Shown: piece after piece, positions 16,420 through 26,515 of the stretch
Layout of the letters: every line of letters begins with the position of its first letter
Position numbering within the stretch: the first letter of the stretch is position 1
Assembly: GCF_034479615.1 (NCBI RefSeq)
Contig: NZ_CP140255.1
Location: forward strand, 3,162,001 to 3,226,000
DNA length: 64,000 bases
Reading direction: 5' to 3'
Source: Vreelandella neptunia
GTDB taxonomy: Bacteria > Pseudomonadota > Gammaproteobacteria > Pseudomonadales > Halomonadaceae
The notes under the pieces: generated by a model
Told to the model about the DNA's origin: nothing
Databases searched by the model: none
What the model saw: the letters and a program-made list of their open reading frames with translations, nothing else
Program-made: the position numbers and the translations under genes

Positions 16420-17577
16420 TCAACCGCGGGCGGAAAGCGTTAACGAAATGGTTGAGCTGTTGCGCCAGCCACTCACGGCACTCGTCGTCCGTGGCAAAGT
16501 CACCCAGGCGGGCATAGATTGCGAACCCTGGCCGTTCCGGATCGCTCCCCATGCCTTCGTGAGTCCTCCGGGCAGCTCGGCTAAGATCTGCTCACGTTCC
16601 TCGTTGAGCCTGTCAAGGATATAGGGCAGCTCAGACTGCTTGCCGGTCAGGAACACCCCGCGCGAGCTATCTTTCATCGAGCGGAAGGCGGTAATCCAGA
16701 TGCACAAATAAGGAAGCTGAACCCAAGCGTGGTTGCGGGGCCGGTAGGCCGGTGCCTCCTGCTCGGGATCATCGAAGCTGAAGCAGGTGAACGGCTCCCA
16801 CCAAGCCCGCTCTTCAGTCATCGATACCGACTCGACCACGCTGCCGGCATCGTCCTCAACCTCCAGCAGACGGCTGGTGCTGTCTTCCCGCACGTTCACA
16901 AAGGTTCGCTCGATGATCTCGGTCCTGGCGACGACGCGAGGCTGGACCACAATGCCCTGCTCACCGAACTGGTATAGCGCGACCTCCACCAGCCCGAAGC
17001 TGAACCCCAAAGCGGCATTGCGGGTAATTAGCTCGGCCATGCCGTTGATGCCCTCGCGGATGCCGTCATCGGCAATCAATAGCAGTAAGCGCCCCTTGCG
17101 CAAGGCGCGCGCCGTGGCGTCCACGAAGGCGGCCTCGTCCAGGTCCGGCTGCAGCTCGCGGGCGACCTCGAACGGCACGTTGCCCGTGCGTTGGGTCGCC
17201 GAGGCTACCTGACGCTGAAGGTCTGCATAACTCCAACGCGAGACGGCGCGGGCGTAGTCCAGAATCTGGGCGATGACCTTGTGGCGCGCCTCGGGGTTAC
17301 GCCACAGTTTGCACTCCACCAGCGTCAGCCTACCCGCGGGGCTGATAAAGACGGCGTCCACCGAGCCCGCTTCGGTCTGCAACCCGGTGCACAGCGGCAC
17401 TAGGGGAGCGAAGGAAGGATCGACCTCCTCGATAGGCAACAGGTCCGAGTACTCGGCCAGCAGGTCGCGCAGCCAGGCCTCGTTGCGACCATCGGTGAAG
17501 CCCAGCTGCACCTTGCGAGCCGTTTCAAAGTCTCCATCCGCCTGCCGTCCGAGAAGGATATTTCCGTATGTGGGCAT
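16420..17577 (-). CDS. PD-(D/E)XK nuclease-like protein, C-terminus frameshifted
   Basis: As it stands the frame gives 385 residues. A PD-(D/E)XK-like core is seen: D74 (SVDAVF), then E88 and K90 (LTLVECKLW) and a helix with Q104. The last 35 or so residues are Ser/Thr/Arg-rich and unlike the rest. Shifting the frame at the run of four C at 16547-16550 (plus strand) restores a sensible end, containing GFAIYARLGDFATDDE and WLAQQLNHFVNAFRPRLKAM, with a stop at 16403, nine bases before hsdR. One G lost from a G5 run explains it. It may be a real mutation or a base-calling error. Role in the restriction operon is unknown. Confidence 0.8.
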   Translation of the reverse strand: MPTYGNILLGRQADGDFETARKVQLGFTDGRNEAWLRDLLAEYSDLLPIEEVDPSFAPLVPLCTGLQTEAGSVDAVFISPAGRLTLVECKLWRNPEARHKVIAQILDYARAVSRWSYADLQRQVASATQRTGNVPFEVARELQPDLDEAAFVDATARALRKGRLLLLIADDGIREGINGMAELITRNAALGFSFGLVEVALYQFGEQGIVVQPRVVARTEIIERTFVNVREDSTSRLLEVEDDAGSVVESVSMTEERAWWEPFTCFSFDDPEQEAPAYRPRNHAWVQLPYLCIWITAFRSMKDSSRGVFLTGKQSELPYILDRLNEEREQILAELPGGLTKAWGAIRNGQGSQSMPAWVTLPRTTSAVSGWRNSSTISLTLSARG

Positions 17578-17594
17578 CGGCTCTTCCGGCTCTG

Positions 17595-18836
17595 TTATTT
17601 GCTACCTAGCGTTTTAGCCTTTGCGGCTAGCTCAACCTGATGCGCCACCATGTCCTCAATCAACGAGCGACGTATCTCGTCGTCAAGCAAACCAACGGCT
17701 GCGCCATTGAAATCATAGAAGTTGATGATCTTTTCGTTATCACCTGCCGCCGGGTTGTAGTAGTAGCAGACCAGCCAGCTAGCTTCTCTATCAGCAAAAG
17801 CATTTCCTTTGCCCATTTCCTTTCGGACCATCTCCCTCAGGTCAGGGGACGAAACGACAGCACCTGACTCGTCTTCAACTCTGAGTCCATAGTGAACGGC
17901 ATGGTAGAGATTGACGTAGAGAAAGATATTCCTGTTCTCTACCTGGCATACCGGCACTTTGATGCCGATATGCTTGCTGTTCCTGTTCTTCGTATAGTAA
18001 CCCGCGGAAATGGTCCTGATGCTCTTTCCACCGTAAACGCTCGGCGTGATCCCAAACTTGGCCTCGAGTGCTGCTCTCAGTTCTTGCCAGAATACTTCCT
18101 GTACGGAGGCCTTGGCCTTGAGAAGTGACTTCTCGACATGCAAGGCTTCCTTGAACCGCTCGACGTCGCTTTTCAGCTCGCCGGCCACCAAATCGTTCAT
18201 AGTTCCTCCATTCCCTGACAGATTACGGATAAGTTGTCGATATTGCTGGATGGCATGCGCCACAGCCGGCTTATGTTGGCTTCTGTCGATACATTTTTGT
18301 AACCAGTTTGAGATGTCGTACGCGAACGATAGGCAGACGACTTCGTCTGTGCTCAACCCTTGCAGGCTGATGGTGGAGGGTCTTTTCCCATGCAGGGTCA
18401 AGTACGCCAAAGTGACGGCCTTTTCCCCCTCTGCCCGACGTTGAAGCTCGTGGTAATAGTCATGGAGCTGAGCTTTCTGGTCGGCCGCATCAATCTTCAG
18501 CTCGATACCGACAATATCGGTGGGGGATTCGATGACCATATCGACTCGACGCTTCTCTTCTGTGGCCAGTTCACGACTGACTCGATAGCGGCCTTCACAA
18601 GAGTGCTGAATACCCAGCACGCCCTTGAGAAACAGCTGCAGGAAGACGCTACCCTCGCCATGCCGACCCTGGGGATTCAATAGCTCATGTAGGAACCTGG
18701 AATGAGTCTCCGCTTCGTTTCGATGCACCCTGAGAATGGAGAAGATATTGAAGCGCTCCCCATGCTTATTGGCCTTCTCTCGAGCCTGGCTGACCACCTC
18801 TACTAGGTCATCGGTCATTACCAATTCGTTAAGCAA
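17595..18836 (-). CDS. PD-(D/E)XK nuclease superfamily protein (PDDEXK_4 type)
   Basis: A 413-residue soluble protein. The N-terminal block FNIFSILRVHRNEAETHSR and the LLNPQGRHGEGSVFLQLFL block are typical of the PDDEXK_4 family. Putative catalytic residues are D99 (RRVDMVI), E112 and K114 (VGIELKID), with Q120 following. It lies between the DUF262 gene and the frameshifted nuclease gene, all on the same strand. Members are often found in defence loci but their targets are mostly unknown. Nuclease activity is predicted, not shown. Confidence 0.82.
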   Translation of the reverse strand: MLNELVMTDDLVEVVSQAREKANKHGERFNIFSILRVHRNEAETHSRFLHELLNPQGRHGEGSVFLQLFLKGVLGIQHSCEGRYRVSRELATEEKRRVDMVIESPTDIVGIELKIDAADQKAQLHDYYHELQRRAEGEKAVTLAYLTLHGKRPSTISLQGLSTDEVVCLSFAYDISNWLQKCIDRSQHKPAVAHAIQQYRQLIRNLSGNGGTMNDLVAGELKSDVERFKEALHVEKSLLKAKASVQEVFWQELRAALEAKFGITPSVYGGKSIRTISAGYYTKNRNSKHIGIKVPVCQVENRNIFLYVNLYHAVHYGLRVEDESGAVVSSPDLREMVRKEMGKGNAFADREASWLVCYYYNPAAGDNEKIINFYDFNGAAVGLLDDEIRRSLIEDMVAHQVELAAKAKTLGSK

Positions 18837-18953
18837 GTAATACTCCTTCCTCGTTCAAGGCAGCGCCTAGCTGGCCACTGCGCATAGCGGCTTTTGTTTG
18901 TTTCGCTGACGTTGATATTTGTCGGCGGTGTACTGGGTTCGCTTTCGAACTGC

Positions 18954-20783
18954 CTATGTATCAGCCACAGCCACTTCCAGAGCGCCTTCATTCGAACCGA
19001 CCAGCGACTTCTTGCCCATGGCCTTTTCGATGATCTCGAGTAGAAGACGTTTGCGCTGCTGGTAGAAGGCGTCGAAGTCATCAGCGCGCAGGGCTTCGGT
19101 GGGAATGCGGTGCCCTTTCAGAATGGCGTTCATGGCCTCATCGCCAAGCTGGACCTGCTCATGGCTTTGTAGACGATCCAGGTATTTGGAGGGTGCATCG
19201 CCACCAATCATACGGTTGGCTTTATAGGAAATAGGCGTCTTGTTAATAATGGCGTCGTAGACGCGCGGTGCGATTTTTTGCGCCTCGCACCAGGCACGAG
19301 GAAAGATATGGTGGATATCCAATTCCACGCCCTGATTGTCCAACTCTTGAATATCGCCCCTCCAGAAGAAGTCCTCGGCACCCTCGCGCAGAATTAATAC
19401 GTTAATACCCTTGTAGGCAGCACTTAGACGGCTACGCAAGGTTTCAAGTCTAGAGGGATCGAAAGAGGCGTCAATCACGGTGCGCGGCATAACTGCATCG
19501 TCAGCAAACCAATTCATCAGCTCTTCTAAGTCGAGGGCGATTCGGGTTTCTACCGCGCCGCCGTAGAGCTCACCTAACACACCGCTCCAGTACCAACGAG
19601 ACAGCTTCTGGTAGATGCGCGGCTCGCGCCAGCGATTACCTAGCAGAGTCATCACCGCTGCTAGGGGCACCAACTGGGTGGCATAGGGCAACTCGCGGCG
19701 GTTATAGAAGCATTCCTTGAGCAAGAAATAAGATGCTTCGATAAAGCCCTTCTCGACGTCATCAGCCCAGTCCTGATAAGACGTTAAAGGCAGGTCCAAC
19801 ACTGCAGCACGCTTGGCGCTGACCGGGCGCACCTGCTTGCCTGTTTTGCCATTCTTGAGGTCTTGCAGCTTGCGCTCTCGAGTATGGAGCATAGTGATGG
19901 CTTGGAGCAGGTCGGTGCTTTGAACGTCCTTAAGCAGCTCGTGCTCTTCGAAGCGGGCTTTGCGCGAGAGTACCTTGCGGATATCAGAACCGAACCAGTC
20001 ATCGCGTAGGTTATAGCCTTCCGCTGCGTAGCTGGCGGTAATCAGCTCGAATACCGACAGCTGCACTCCACCGGTATTGACCTTCTCAAACACCAGGCAG
20101 ACTGCTTCCTTGGATGTTTCCTTTTTAAGTTCGATAACCGGTAGCTGATAGGAAGAAAAGGCACTGAGAACCTTTTCCTGGAACTCAAAATAAACTCCTA
20201 TCTGTTCCTGATTGAACTTGAAAAGGTCACTAGCCCAATCATTGGGCGATAGTAACTTGTCGCAAGGAAAGTAGAGCTGCTCGCATTCGAGCTGGCGGGT
20301 GGAGAGATCCAGATCCACCTTACGACCGAAATCGCTACGCTTCTGGCGGGTCTCGTCTACCGCGACGATGGCATCTTCCAGCCGATCCTCCCCTTCCAAG
20401 GCGATACGGATGTCGAAGTAGTAATGGCGCTTGATGTCCTTGCCCTTGGCGGTGCGGGTATCCACCGGGGTAGGGAGTCCCACCGCCTGGGTCAGGCTGG
20501 TGAGGCGCTGCTGGCCGTCAAGGATCAGCTGGTCCGGATCCTGGGTGACGCTGTCGGGGTCGATGCCCTCCACCGGTCGTGTCTCGAAGCGCACCTCGCC
20601 GCCGGTCTCCATCAGCATCACCGCCCCCACAGGGAAAGATCGGGCGATGCTGACCAGCAGGCTCTGCACGTGGTCGTCGTCCCACACCCAGCCGCGCTGG
20701 AAATCGGGGAGCTGGATCTTGCCGGCGGTGATGTCCTTGAGTAGCTCGGGTAGCGAGCGCTTGGTGCTGTCGAAGGTGGTCAT
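18954..20783 (-). CDS. DUF262 / DUF1524 (GmrSD-like) protein
   Basis: A 609-residue protein with an N-terminal DUF262 domain: QLPDFQRGWVW at 24-34, the nucleotide-binding motif DGQQR at 89-93 and FEKVNTGG at 232-239. A C-terminal DUF1524 HNH-type nuclease region follows, with DIHHIFPRAWC at 489-499. This is the domain order of GmrSD-type and related restriction proteins, which cut modified or foreign DNA using nucleotide hydrolysis. All key motifs are present. It sits directly after hsdS and before two PD-(D/E)XK genes, so it may work with, or simply travel with, the type I system. Confidence 0.88.
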   Translation of the reverse strand: MTTFDSTKRSLPELLKDITAGKIQLPDFQRGWVWDDDHVQSLLVSIARSFPVGAVMLMETGGEVRFETRPVEGIDPDSVTQDPDQLILDGQQRLTSLTQAVGLPTPVDTRTAKGKDIKRHYYFDIRIALEGEDRLEDAIVAVDETRQKRSDFGRKVDLDLSTRQLECEQLYFPCDKLLSPNDWASDLFKFNQEQIGVYFEFQEKVLSAFSSYQLPVIELKKETSKEAVCLVFEKVNTGGVQLSVFELITASYAAEGYNLRDDWFGSDIRKVLSRKARFEEHELLKDVQSTDLLQAITMLHTRERKLQDLKNGKTGKQVRPVSAKRAAVLDLPLTSYQDWADDVEKGFIEASYFLLKECFYNRRELPYATQLVPLAAVMTLLGNRWREPRIYQKLSRWYWSGVLGELYGGAVETRIALDLEELMNWFADDAVMPRTVIDASFDPSRLETLRSRLSAAYKGINVLILREGAEDFFWRGDIQELDNQGVELDIHHIFPRAWCEAQKIAPRVYDAIINKTPISYKANRMIGGDAPSKYLDRLQSHEQVQLGDEAMNAILKGHRIPTEALRADDFDAFYQQRKRLLLEIIEKAMGKKSLVGSNEGALEVAVADT

Positions 20784-20834
20784 AGCGGTTCCCTGTGCTG
20801 ATTTGATTTTGGTTTTTGTTGTCGGCGCCTCGGT

Positions 20835-22154
20835 CTATGCCAAGGTGGTCTGCTGTGTCTTATCGAGAAGCTGGGTGACGCGTACACGGCCAGTGAGGAT
20901 GTCGTCCATCAGTCCCGACTTTTGGATGATCATTTTATCCAGGAAGGCCTTCTCAGACTCAATTTTTGAGGCCATTGCCTGTAACTCTTTGATTATGAGA
21001 ATTTGCTCGGCACTGGAGGGGAGTGGAACTTGAAAAGCTTTCAATTGAGTTGAGTTTATTGAAGCCAAGTTGGTGCTTTGCTTCGATGACCGGATGAAGT
21101 AGCGCTTGCCAGCAACTGATGATGAGTAAGCAGCAAGAAAGTATGGGCTCAGCACGCCCGGGTTTGTGCGAACACGGAACACATGGTTCTGGTGAAGGCA
21201 AAACTCTATCTGACCTTGCCACAAAGCCCCTCGGCCAAGCTTGTCGAAGTCCCCCCCTTCATTCATGAGCACATCGCCGGGAAGTAGCCGATACTTCTCA
21301 ATATCGGCAGGGCTCACTCTAATTCGCTTTATGTCGGTAAGGTCGAGGTAGCCATCCTGAACATTTGCCACCCGCAGGTAAGGCACCAGCGGCCAAGCAC
21401 TACTTCCTGACTTTCCTCCGAGAGTAACCCCGCTAACAATTTCTGACAGATTACCTAGAGAGCCGACACTCCACTCCCTCGGTATCAACCCCAGCGGCGA
21501 TGCCTTGTAGAGCTCCGGCGCCTGCTCGGGGCTGGGGCGGAGCTGGCCGTTCTCGTCGATTCCTCGGGTCAGCAGGTCGTGGAGCAGACCCTCCTTGACC
21601 TTCTCCAGCTTGGAGATCAACGCCTCGGTCTGCTGGATCTGGGTGTCGAGGGTGTCGAGGACGTTTGCGATCCACCGCTGCTCTTCCAGCCTTTTTGGAG
21701 CTAAAATTTCAAGTTTGCTAAAAAGATTTTTATTTACAATTGGGACGACCTGTAAGCCGGCCAGTTTGTTTAGCCTGCCCTGCAAGCGGTTAGATGCGTA
21801 GTAAAGAAAGCCGGCATCAACCTTGTCCTTGTTTGGTTGTATGGAATTGATTTGCTGGTTGAAAGATAGTTTTTCCTTGGCTTGTCCAACTTTTCCTAGG
21901 ATGCCTATACAAGAAACTAGCACAGCATCTTTATCTGCAGTCCTTGATAGAAGCTCGCCTTTACGTGTGAGCTTCTCAGAGTAACTGTCAATCCACCTTC
22001 TGCGGCCAAGGTCAGAAGGGCCTATAAAGGGCAGGTCCCCACCGTAATTAGACTGGTCGCTGGTAGGTGGCGTGGTTCCTGTGCAAATTCTGCCCAGTTC
22101 AGCAAGATTCGGCTTATACCATTCTTCCGGAAGATACTGATAAGTCTCACGCAT
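20835..22154 (-). CDS. hsdS: type I restriction enzyme, specificity subunit S
   Basis: A 439-residue subunit with two target-recognition domains (about 10-150 and 225-370), each followed by a conserved helical spacer: [20 protein letters not shown]...[10 protein letters not shown] at about 158-200, and [16 protein letters not shown]...[12 protein letters not shown] near the end. The two domains differ, as expected for a bipartite recognition site. Recognition sequence cannot be read from the protein. It overlaps hsdM by eight bases. Confidence 0.94.
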   Translation of the reverse strand: MRETYQYLPEEWYKPNLAELGRICTGTTPPTSDQSNYGGDLPFIGPSDLGRRRWIDSYSEKLTRKGELLSRTADKDAVLVSCIGILGKVGQAKEKLSFNQQINSIQPNKDKVDAGFLYYASNRLQGRLNKLAGLQVVPIVNKNLFSKLEILAPKRLEEQRWIANVLDTLDTQIQQTEALISKLEKVKEGLLHDLLTRGIDENGQLRPSPEQAPELYKASPLGLIPREWSVGSLGNLSEIVSGVTLGGKSGSSAWPLVPYLRVANVQDGYLDLTDIKRIRVSPADIEKYRLLPGDVLMNEGGDFDKLGRGALWQGQIEFCLHQNHVFRVRTNPGVLSPYFLAAYSSSVAGKRYFIRSSKQSTNLASINSTQLKAFQVPLPSSAEQILIIKELQAMASKIESEKAFLDKMIIQKSGLMDDILTGRVRVTQLLDKTQQTTLA

Positions 22155-24561
22155 ATCCTAGCCCCTCCAGATACTGCTGCAGCTCCTTGGCGGCGGCATC
22201 TCGCTCGGCCTCGATATCGGCCAGCGTTACGCGGTACTTGTCCCACCAGATATCGAAGGCAGCGACCACCTGCTGGCGCTGCTGGCGGATATAGCGCTCC
22301 AGGATGTCCTTTAGGTCGTTATGGAGGATGGTGCCAACGAGCTCGGCGGCGGCGGGCTCGTCGAGGGCGTCCACGGCAGCGTTCAGGTGGTTCTCAAAGC
22401 TGGCGACCTTGGCCTTGTGTTGCTTACGCACTTGGGTGCGCTCGCTCTTCCAGGCTTTGGTCTCTTCCGGAGTGGGTGCGTCGTCCTCGGCTTCATTCGA
22501 TTCGTCACCGCCATCGCTCTCGGGCTTGGACTCGGTGGCCTTGATGCGAGCGTCTAACTCGGCCTTGCGCGCGACGAGCTCCTCCAGCTCAGCCACGTAC
22601 TCTCCCAGTAGGAAATGCACCAGCCGGTGATCCAGCGTATTGGCCTTGCTCTGCTCGTCTTCCAGCAAGCTCACGATTGAGGTGCGCCAGGCGTCCACCA
22701 CGCCCATGCAGCCGCGGGCCTGCAGGGTGCGAAACTCGTTCTTATTGTCGAACCAGAAGCCAGCAATCATGCCACGCACCGCGAAGCGGTCGAGCATAGC
22801 GGAGGGCTCCAAGGCCTCAGTGAAGCTACTCAGCAATTCGTCTCGCAAATGGGTGAGGCGTCCACCGTTACCAGTTAGTGAAGTGATGCTAATGCCGTGC
22901 TCAGCCCACCAGGCCTCGAAGGCGGCCACCACGCTAGCTTCCTTCTCAGTAAGGCTAGCGTCTGCCTCGATAGCACGTTTGAGGTCGCGCTTCTCCACAA
23001 GCCGCTCAGCGAAGTCTACATAGTCGGAATCGTTCATCCTCGATTCAAAGAGCCCCATGGGGTCGAGGCCCTGGGCGTCGAACAGCGGTCGCTTGTTATT
23101 GATTTCTTTCACAGGAACGCCCCCCTTTAGATGCGCGCGAACGTCCTGTGGCTCCGCCGACGGAGTATTGTCGGCATAGCGACGGATGTTGAGGTTGTAG
23201 TCGTTGTCGCGTAGCTCCTCGAGCAGCACGCTACACGAGAAGCCGGGCTCCTCGGCGAAGGTCTCATAGGTGCTGGCAATCTTCTCGATATGCTCAGGTA
23301 GCAGGTAGTTTTGGGCGCGGCCCTCATAATATTCACGGTCGGCATTGATGAATAACACCTTGCCCTGACGCTCAGTGGGCTTGGCTCCTTTGGCGCGCAA
23401 CACCAAAATACTTGCCGGAATGCCAGTGCCGTAGAAGAGGTTTGGCGCCAGACCGATAACTGCCTCTATTAAATCGTCCTCAAGCAAGCCAGCGCGAATG
23501 CGCTTCTCATCACCACCGCGGAACAGCACGCCGTGGGGCATAACGGTAGCCAAGCGTCCGTCAGATTTCAGGCAGGCAACCATATGCTGCAGAAACATCA
23601 GGTCGGCCTTCTTGGCTCCCTCTGGCACGCTGCCGTAGTGGAAACGCTCTTGGAACTGTTGGCTTGATGTGAAGCCGATGGAGAAAGGCGGATTGGTCAG
23701 GATGCGGTCAAAGCGCACAAGCTCGCCGCCTTCAACGTGTTGCGGATCGGTGAGGGTGTCGTCATTGCGCAGGTCGGCGGAACTGACCCCGTGTAGCAGC
23801 ATGTTCATCTTGGCGATGGCCCATACCGAGCCTGAAGTTTCCTGACCGAAGAGGTTGAGCCTGCGTGGATCACCTCCCTGTTCTTCCAGGTACTCCTTGG
23901 AGATGATCAGCATACCGCCCGAGCCCATGCAGGGGTCGTAAACGCTATGACCTTCCTGTGGGTCCATAAGCCGCACCATCATGCGGACCACCGGGCGCGG
24001 GGTGTAGAACTCGCCGCCCTTCTTGCCGGCGGAGTCTGCGAAATCACGGATCAGATATTCATAGGCAGCGCCCAAAAGGTCAGGGAACTCGAAATCCTCG
24101 TTGCGCAGGCGGTACTCGCTGAAATGAACAATCAGGTCGCGGAGCTTTTTATCCGGCAGGGTGGTGGAGCCAACCTTACGAGTGAAGTCGATATGCTCCA
24201 GCACTCCAGCAAGGCTGGGATTATTCTCCTCCAGGCCAGCAAGCGCCTTGTTGAGCGCATTGCCAACGCCCTGATGGGCTTCCTTTAACAAATAGGACCA
24301 ACGTGCCTGCTCCGGCACGTAAAAAGTAGCCTTGTACCAGCTTGGCATTTCGATGACCTGGGCGATGTCGATGTCGCTCTTCCCGGCCTGTTTAAGCTGG
24401 CTACGCACCTCCTCTTGGCGCTGCTCAAAAACATCAGAACAGCGCTTTAGAAAGAGCATACCGAAGATATACTCCTTGAATTCCGAGGCATCCATGCGTC
24501 CGCGCAGAATGTCGGCCGCCTTGAACAGGTGCCGTTCCAGCTGGTTGAGGGTGAGGATCAT
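22147..24561 (-). CDS. hsdM: type I restriction enzyme, methylase subunit M (extended)
   Basis: An 804-residue N6-adenine methylase. The HsdM N-terminal helical domain spans about 1-140. The S-adenosylmethionine motif is DPCMGSGG (209-216) and the catalytic motif is NPPF (290-293). It is longer than the common HsdM of about 500 residues: a C-terminal extension of about 300 residues contains helical segments and an acidic, Ser/Glu-rich linker near 695-720. It methylates the sites chosen by HsdS and protects host DNA. It is the first gene of the operon. Confidence 0.95.
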   Translation of the reverse strand: MILTLNQLERHLFKAADILRGRMDASEFKEYIFGMLFLKRCSDVFEQRQEEVRSQLKQAGKSDIDIAQVIEMPSWYKATFYVPEQARWSYLLKEAHQGVGNALNKALAGLEENNPSLAGVLEHIDFTRKVGSTTLPDKKLRDLIVHFSEYRLRNEDFEFPDLLGAAYEYLIRDFADSAGKKGGEFYTPRPVVRMMVRLMDPQEGHSVYDPCMGSGGMLIISKEYLEEQGGDPRRLNLFGQETSGSVWAIAKMNMLLHGVSSADLRNDDTLTDPQHVEGGELVRFDRILTNPPFSIGFTSSQQFQERFHYGSVPEGAKKADLMFLQHMVACLKSDGRLATVMPHGVLFRGGDEKRIRAGLLEDDLIEAVIGLAPNLFYGTGIPASILVLRAKGAKPTERQGKVLFINADREYYEGRAQNYLLPEHIEKIASTYETFAEEPGFSCSVLLEELRDNDYNLNIRRYADNTPSAEPQDVRAHLKGGVPVKEINNKRPLFDAQGLDPMGLFESRMNDSDYVDFAERLVEKRDLKRAIEADASLTEKEASVVAAFEAWWAEHGISITSLTGNGGRLTHLRDELLSSFTEALEPSAMLDRFAVRGMIAGFWFDNKNEFRTLQARGCMGVVDAWRTSIVSLLEDEQSKANTLDHRLVHFLLGEYVAELEELVARKAELDARIKATESKPESDGGDESNEAEDDAPTPEETKAWKSERTQVRKQHKAKVASFENHLNAAVDALDEPAAAELVGTILHNDLKDILERYIRQQRQQVVAAFDIWWDKYRVTLADIEAERDAAAKELQQYLEGLGYA

Positions 24562-24651
24562 GTACTGCGTTTCCCTGAGATATAAGTGCTGGTCATCTGA
24601 TAAGACCTTGGTGAATGGTGCCTATCTCACCAAACTTGAGGAGGGAAAGCT

Positions 24652-24726
24652 ATGACGAATTCAAGTGAGCGTGGCCGAAAGCACCCTACCTTTGCTGGCA
24701 TCGACTATGGGAGGAAATTTGGCTAA
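24652..24726 (+). CDS. possible 24-aa leader peptide or gene remnant
   Basis: ATG at 24652 follows a strong ribosome site (GAGGAGGG, spacing 6) and gives a 24-residue basic peptide ending RKFG. The strong site is the only argument for translation. It is divergent to hsdM. It could be a leader peptide, the remnant of a longer gene, or chance. Confidence 0.25.
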   Translation: MTNSSERGRKHPTFAGIDYGRKFG

Positions 24727-24987
24727 CTGACCATAAGCCTCGTTCAGACTGAGTAACTAGGCAATCTACAAGGGTCATTGGATCTACAACGGTAAGCAAT
24801 AGTAAGTATCAGACGAGCAATAATGAGTAGTGACACACTAATTTATTACCAAAAAGGCTAATGTGCGTGAAAGCATTTTCTGGTCGGCTTGACCCCAGTC
24901 AGTTAGGCAATGTTGAGGGAAACAGCATTCTTTCTGGAGGGTAAATATCAAAATTTACCTGCTTATCGCTTGGGTTATAACTGGAAT

Positions 24988-25004
24988 AGGCATACATTAT
25001 GCCT
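24988..25004. promoter_or_regulatory. palindrome upstream of the lipoprotein gene
   Basis: AGGCATA-CAT-TATGCCT is a perfect 7-bp inverted repeat with a 3-base centre, ending 31 bases before the ATG at 25036. Its place at or near the promoter suggests an operator. Confidence 0.45.
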
Positions 25005-25035
25005 AGTTAAAATTAATTAAATCTTAGGGAAGTAT

Positions 25036-25299
25036 ATGCGTCTTTTTTTCACATCCTCATTTGTATTGTTATTAACAGCTTGCGCTTCGAACTATAATGA
25101 TGAGCCAAACATGCTCCAACGCGCTGAAATTATATCGAAAAACAACATGTCTGTTTCCGTAGCTCATAGCACATGGGGAAACAAAATTGCCTTCAGGCTC
25201 GCGGCAGAACACTGTGAGTCTTTGAAGAAAACCGCTATACACACAGGAACTACTCGACAGCTTGGGCCAGACCATCTTTCTACATGGCGCTGCGAGTAG
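25036..25299 (+). CDS. small putative lipoprotein
   Basis: An 87-residue protein with a lipoprotein signal: MRLFF start, hydrophobic core SFVLLL and lipobox LTAC, with Cys at 16. The mature part of about 70 residues has two further cysteines (C59 and the penultimate C86) that could form a disulfide. GGGAAG precedes the start. It resembles small outer-membrane lipoproteins without a known function. It lies in the island next to the FRG gene. Confidence 0.65.
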   Translation: MRLFFTSSFVLLLTACASNYNDEPNMLQRAEIISKNNMSVSVAHSTWGNKIAFRLAAEHCESLKKTAIHTGTTRQLGPDHLSTWRCE

Positions 25300-25567
25300 C
25301 TTTGATGGGGGCGTGATGTGTGCTTGGGAGGCGCAATTCGCTCCCTTAAAGGCTCATGCTGAGTCTGACGACGCCCTTTAATCTTCTGCTGGATAAAACA
25401 AAATATTAGCTTGCTACAACAAGCTGCTAAGCACCTAGACTAGCGTAGTCACTTCCCTTGGCGCCTATAAGGATTCAGCCATCCACGAGGGGGGTCCTCA
25501 GTTGGGTCTCGGAAACCTAGCCGGCGAGACTTTTCTGGTGCATCACTATCAGCGATAGGGGTGAAAA

Positions 25568-26434
25568 ATGTACGTGCAAAAGGACTTCAAGACCGCACGA
25601 GAATTAATCGACTATCTATCTCCTCTGGATACAGAGCGATGGCCAAGGGGGCACTATGTGTTTCGTGGGCAACCATGTGCAAGCTATGGGCTAGCACCGG
25701 CGGCTTACCGCACGAAAGGTGTATTTACTGCGACCTCAATGTTTCGCCTCTTAGGCGTTGTATCGGGCGACGAACAAGTCTTTTTTGAAGTACAGGTTCT
25801 GACAACCTTCCTGAAAGCTTGCGATGGCGCTGGCATTCAGGTTACAGGCGACTCTCCGGAGTTGCGAAAAGTCCTTGCAGAGCCTGACTATTATTTCAAG
25901 AAACCTTCAGAGTGGCCTCCGGAGGCTATCTTCTCTGTGCTTGCAACAGCGCAGCATCACGGAGCTCCCACTTGCCTTCTCGACTGGACACGCCGCTCCT
26001 TTGTTGCAGCTTATTTTGCTGCTGCTGGTGCCCTACGAAATGCAGACCAGCCTAGTCATCTAGCAGTCTGGGCCCTGAGCATTCACCACCGGGGCAGCTG
26101 GAGAGACCTGTCCTTCGTGGAAATGCCAGGTGGGACTAGTGCCAACTTAGCCGCTCAAGCAGGAGTATTTACGGTCTCAGGTATCAAGGCCACTAGGGGC
26201 GAACACTTCGAGTCGACTGCGCTTGAGCATCAGGACGACGTATACAGGCATCAGACTGGGGCCTATCCAGGGTTAGTAAAGCTGACACTTACCATTGAGG
26301 AGGCAGGCAAGCTTTTGCACCTGTGCGCTGACCTAGGAGTGAAAGGATCAGTTTTGTTTCCAGGCTACGAGGGAGCTGCCAGGGAGGTAAATGACTATGC
26401 CTACGCCAACCTGATGTGGGGTGCAGGCTGGTAA
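25568..26434 (+). CDS. FRG domain-containing protein
   Basis: A 288-residue soluble protein with the FRG domain: YVFRGQ at 30-35 and the conserved QHHGAPTCLLDWT block near residue 120. FRG proteins are named for this motif and often occur in defence islands and prophages; biochemical function is poorly known. AGGGGTG precedes the ATG. The 268 bases upstream hold no gene. It is the last gene before the right island boundary. Confidence 0.85.
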   Translation: MYVQKDFKTARELIDYLSPLDTERWPRGHYVFRGQPCASYGLAPAAYRTKGVFTATSMFRLLGVVSGDEQVFFEVQVLTTFLKACDGAGIQVTGDSPELRKVLAEPDYYFKKPSEWPPEAIFSVLATAQHHGAPTCLLDWTRRSFVAAYFAAAGALRNADQPSHLAVWALSIHHRGSWRDLSFVEMPGGTSANLAAQAGVFTVSGIKATRGEHFESTALEHQDDVYRHQTGAYPGLVKLTLTIEEAGKLLHLCADLGVKGSVLFPGYEGAAREVNDYAYANLMWGAGW

Positions 26435-26515
26435 TTACAGGCAGTGTCAACAAAGTTGATGGGCAATGCTTAGCGTGGTGCGCGACTAGACTTTTGAGAA
26501 GCGATTTTCACACGA

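Larger units (their letters stand above)
24562..25035. other. intergenic region between divergent hsdM and a lipoprotein gene
   Basis: This region must hold the hsdM promoter on the minus strand and that of the lipoprotein gene on the plus strand. It holds a small open frame (24652-24726), a GGTAAAT/ATTTACC hairpin (24940-24959) and a 17-bp perfect palindrome (24988-25004). I see no RNA gene. The bulk is AT-rich relative to the restriction genes. Confidence 0.5.

Noticed and set aside
12291..24561. BREX, DISARM or Ssp system
   Set aside because: No PglX, BrxC, PglZ, DrmA/B or phosphorothioation genes are present; the hsdRMS set with accessory genes explains the region better.
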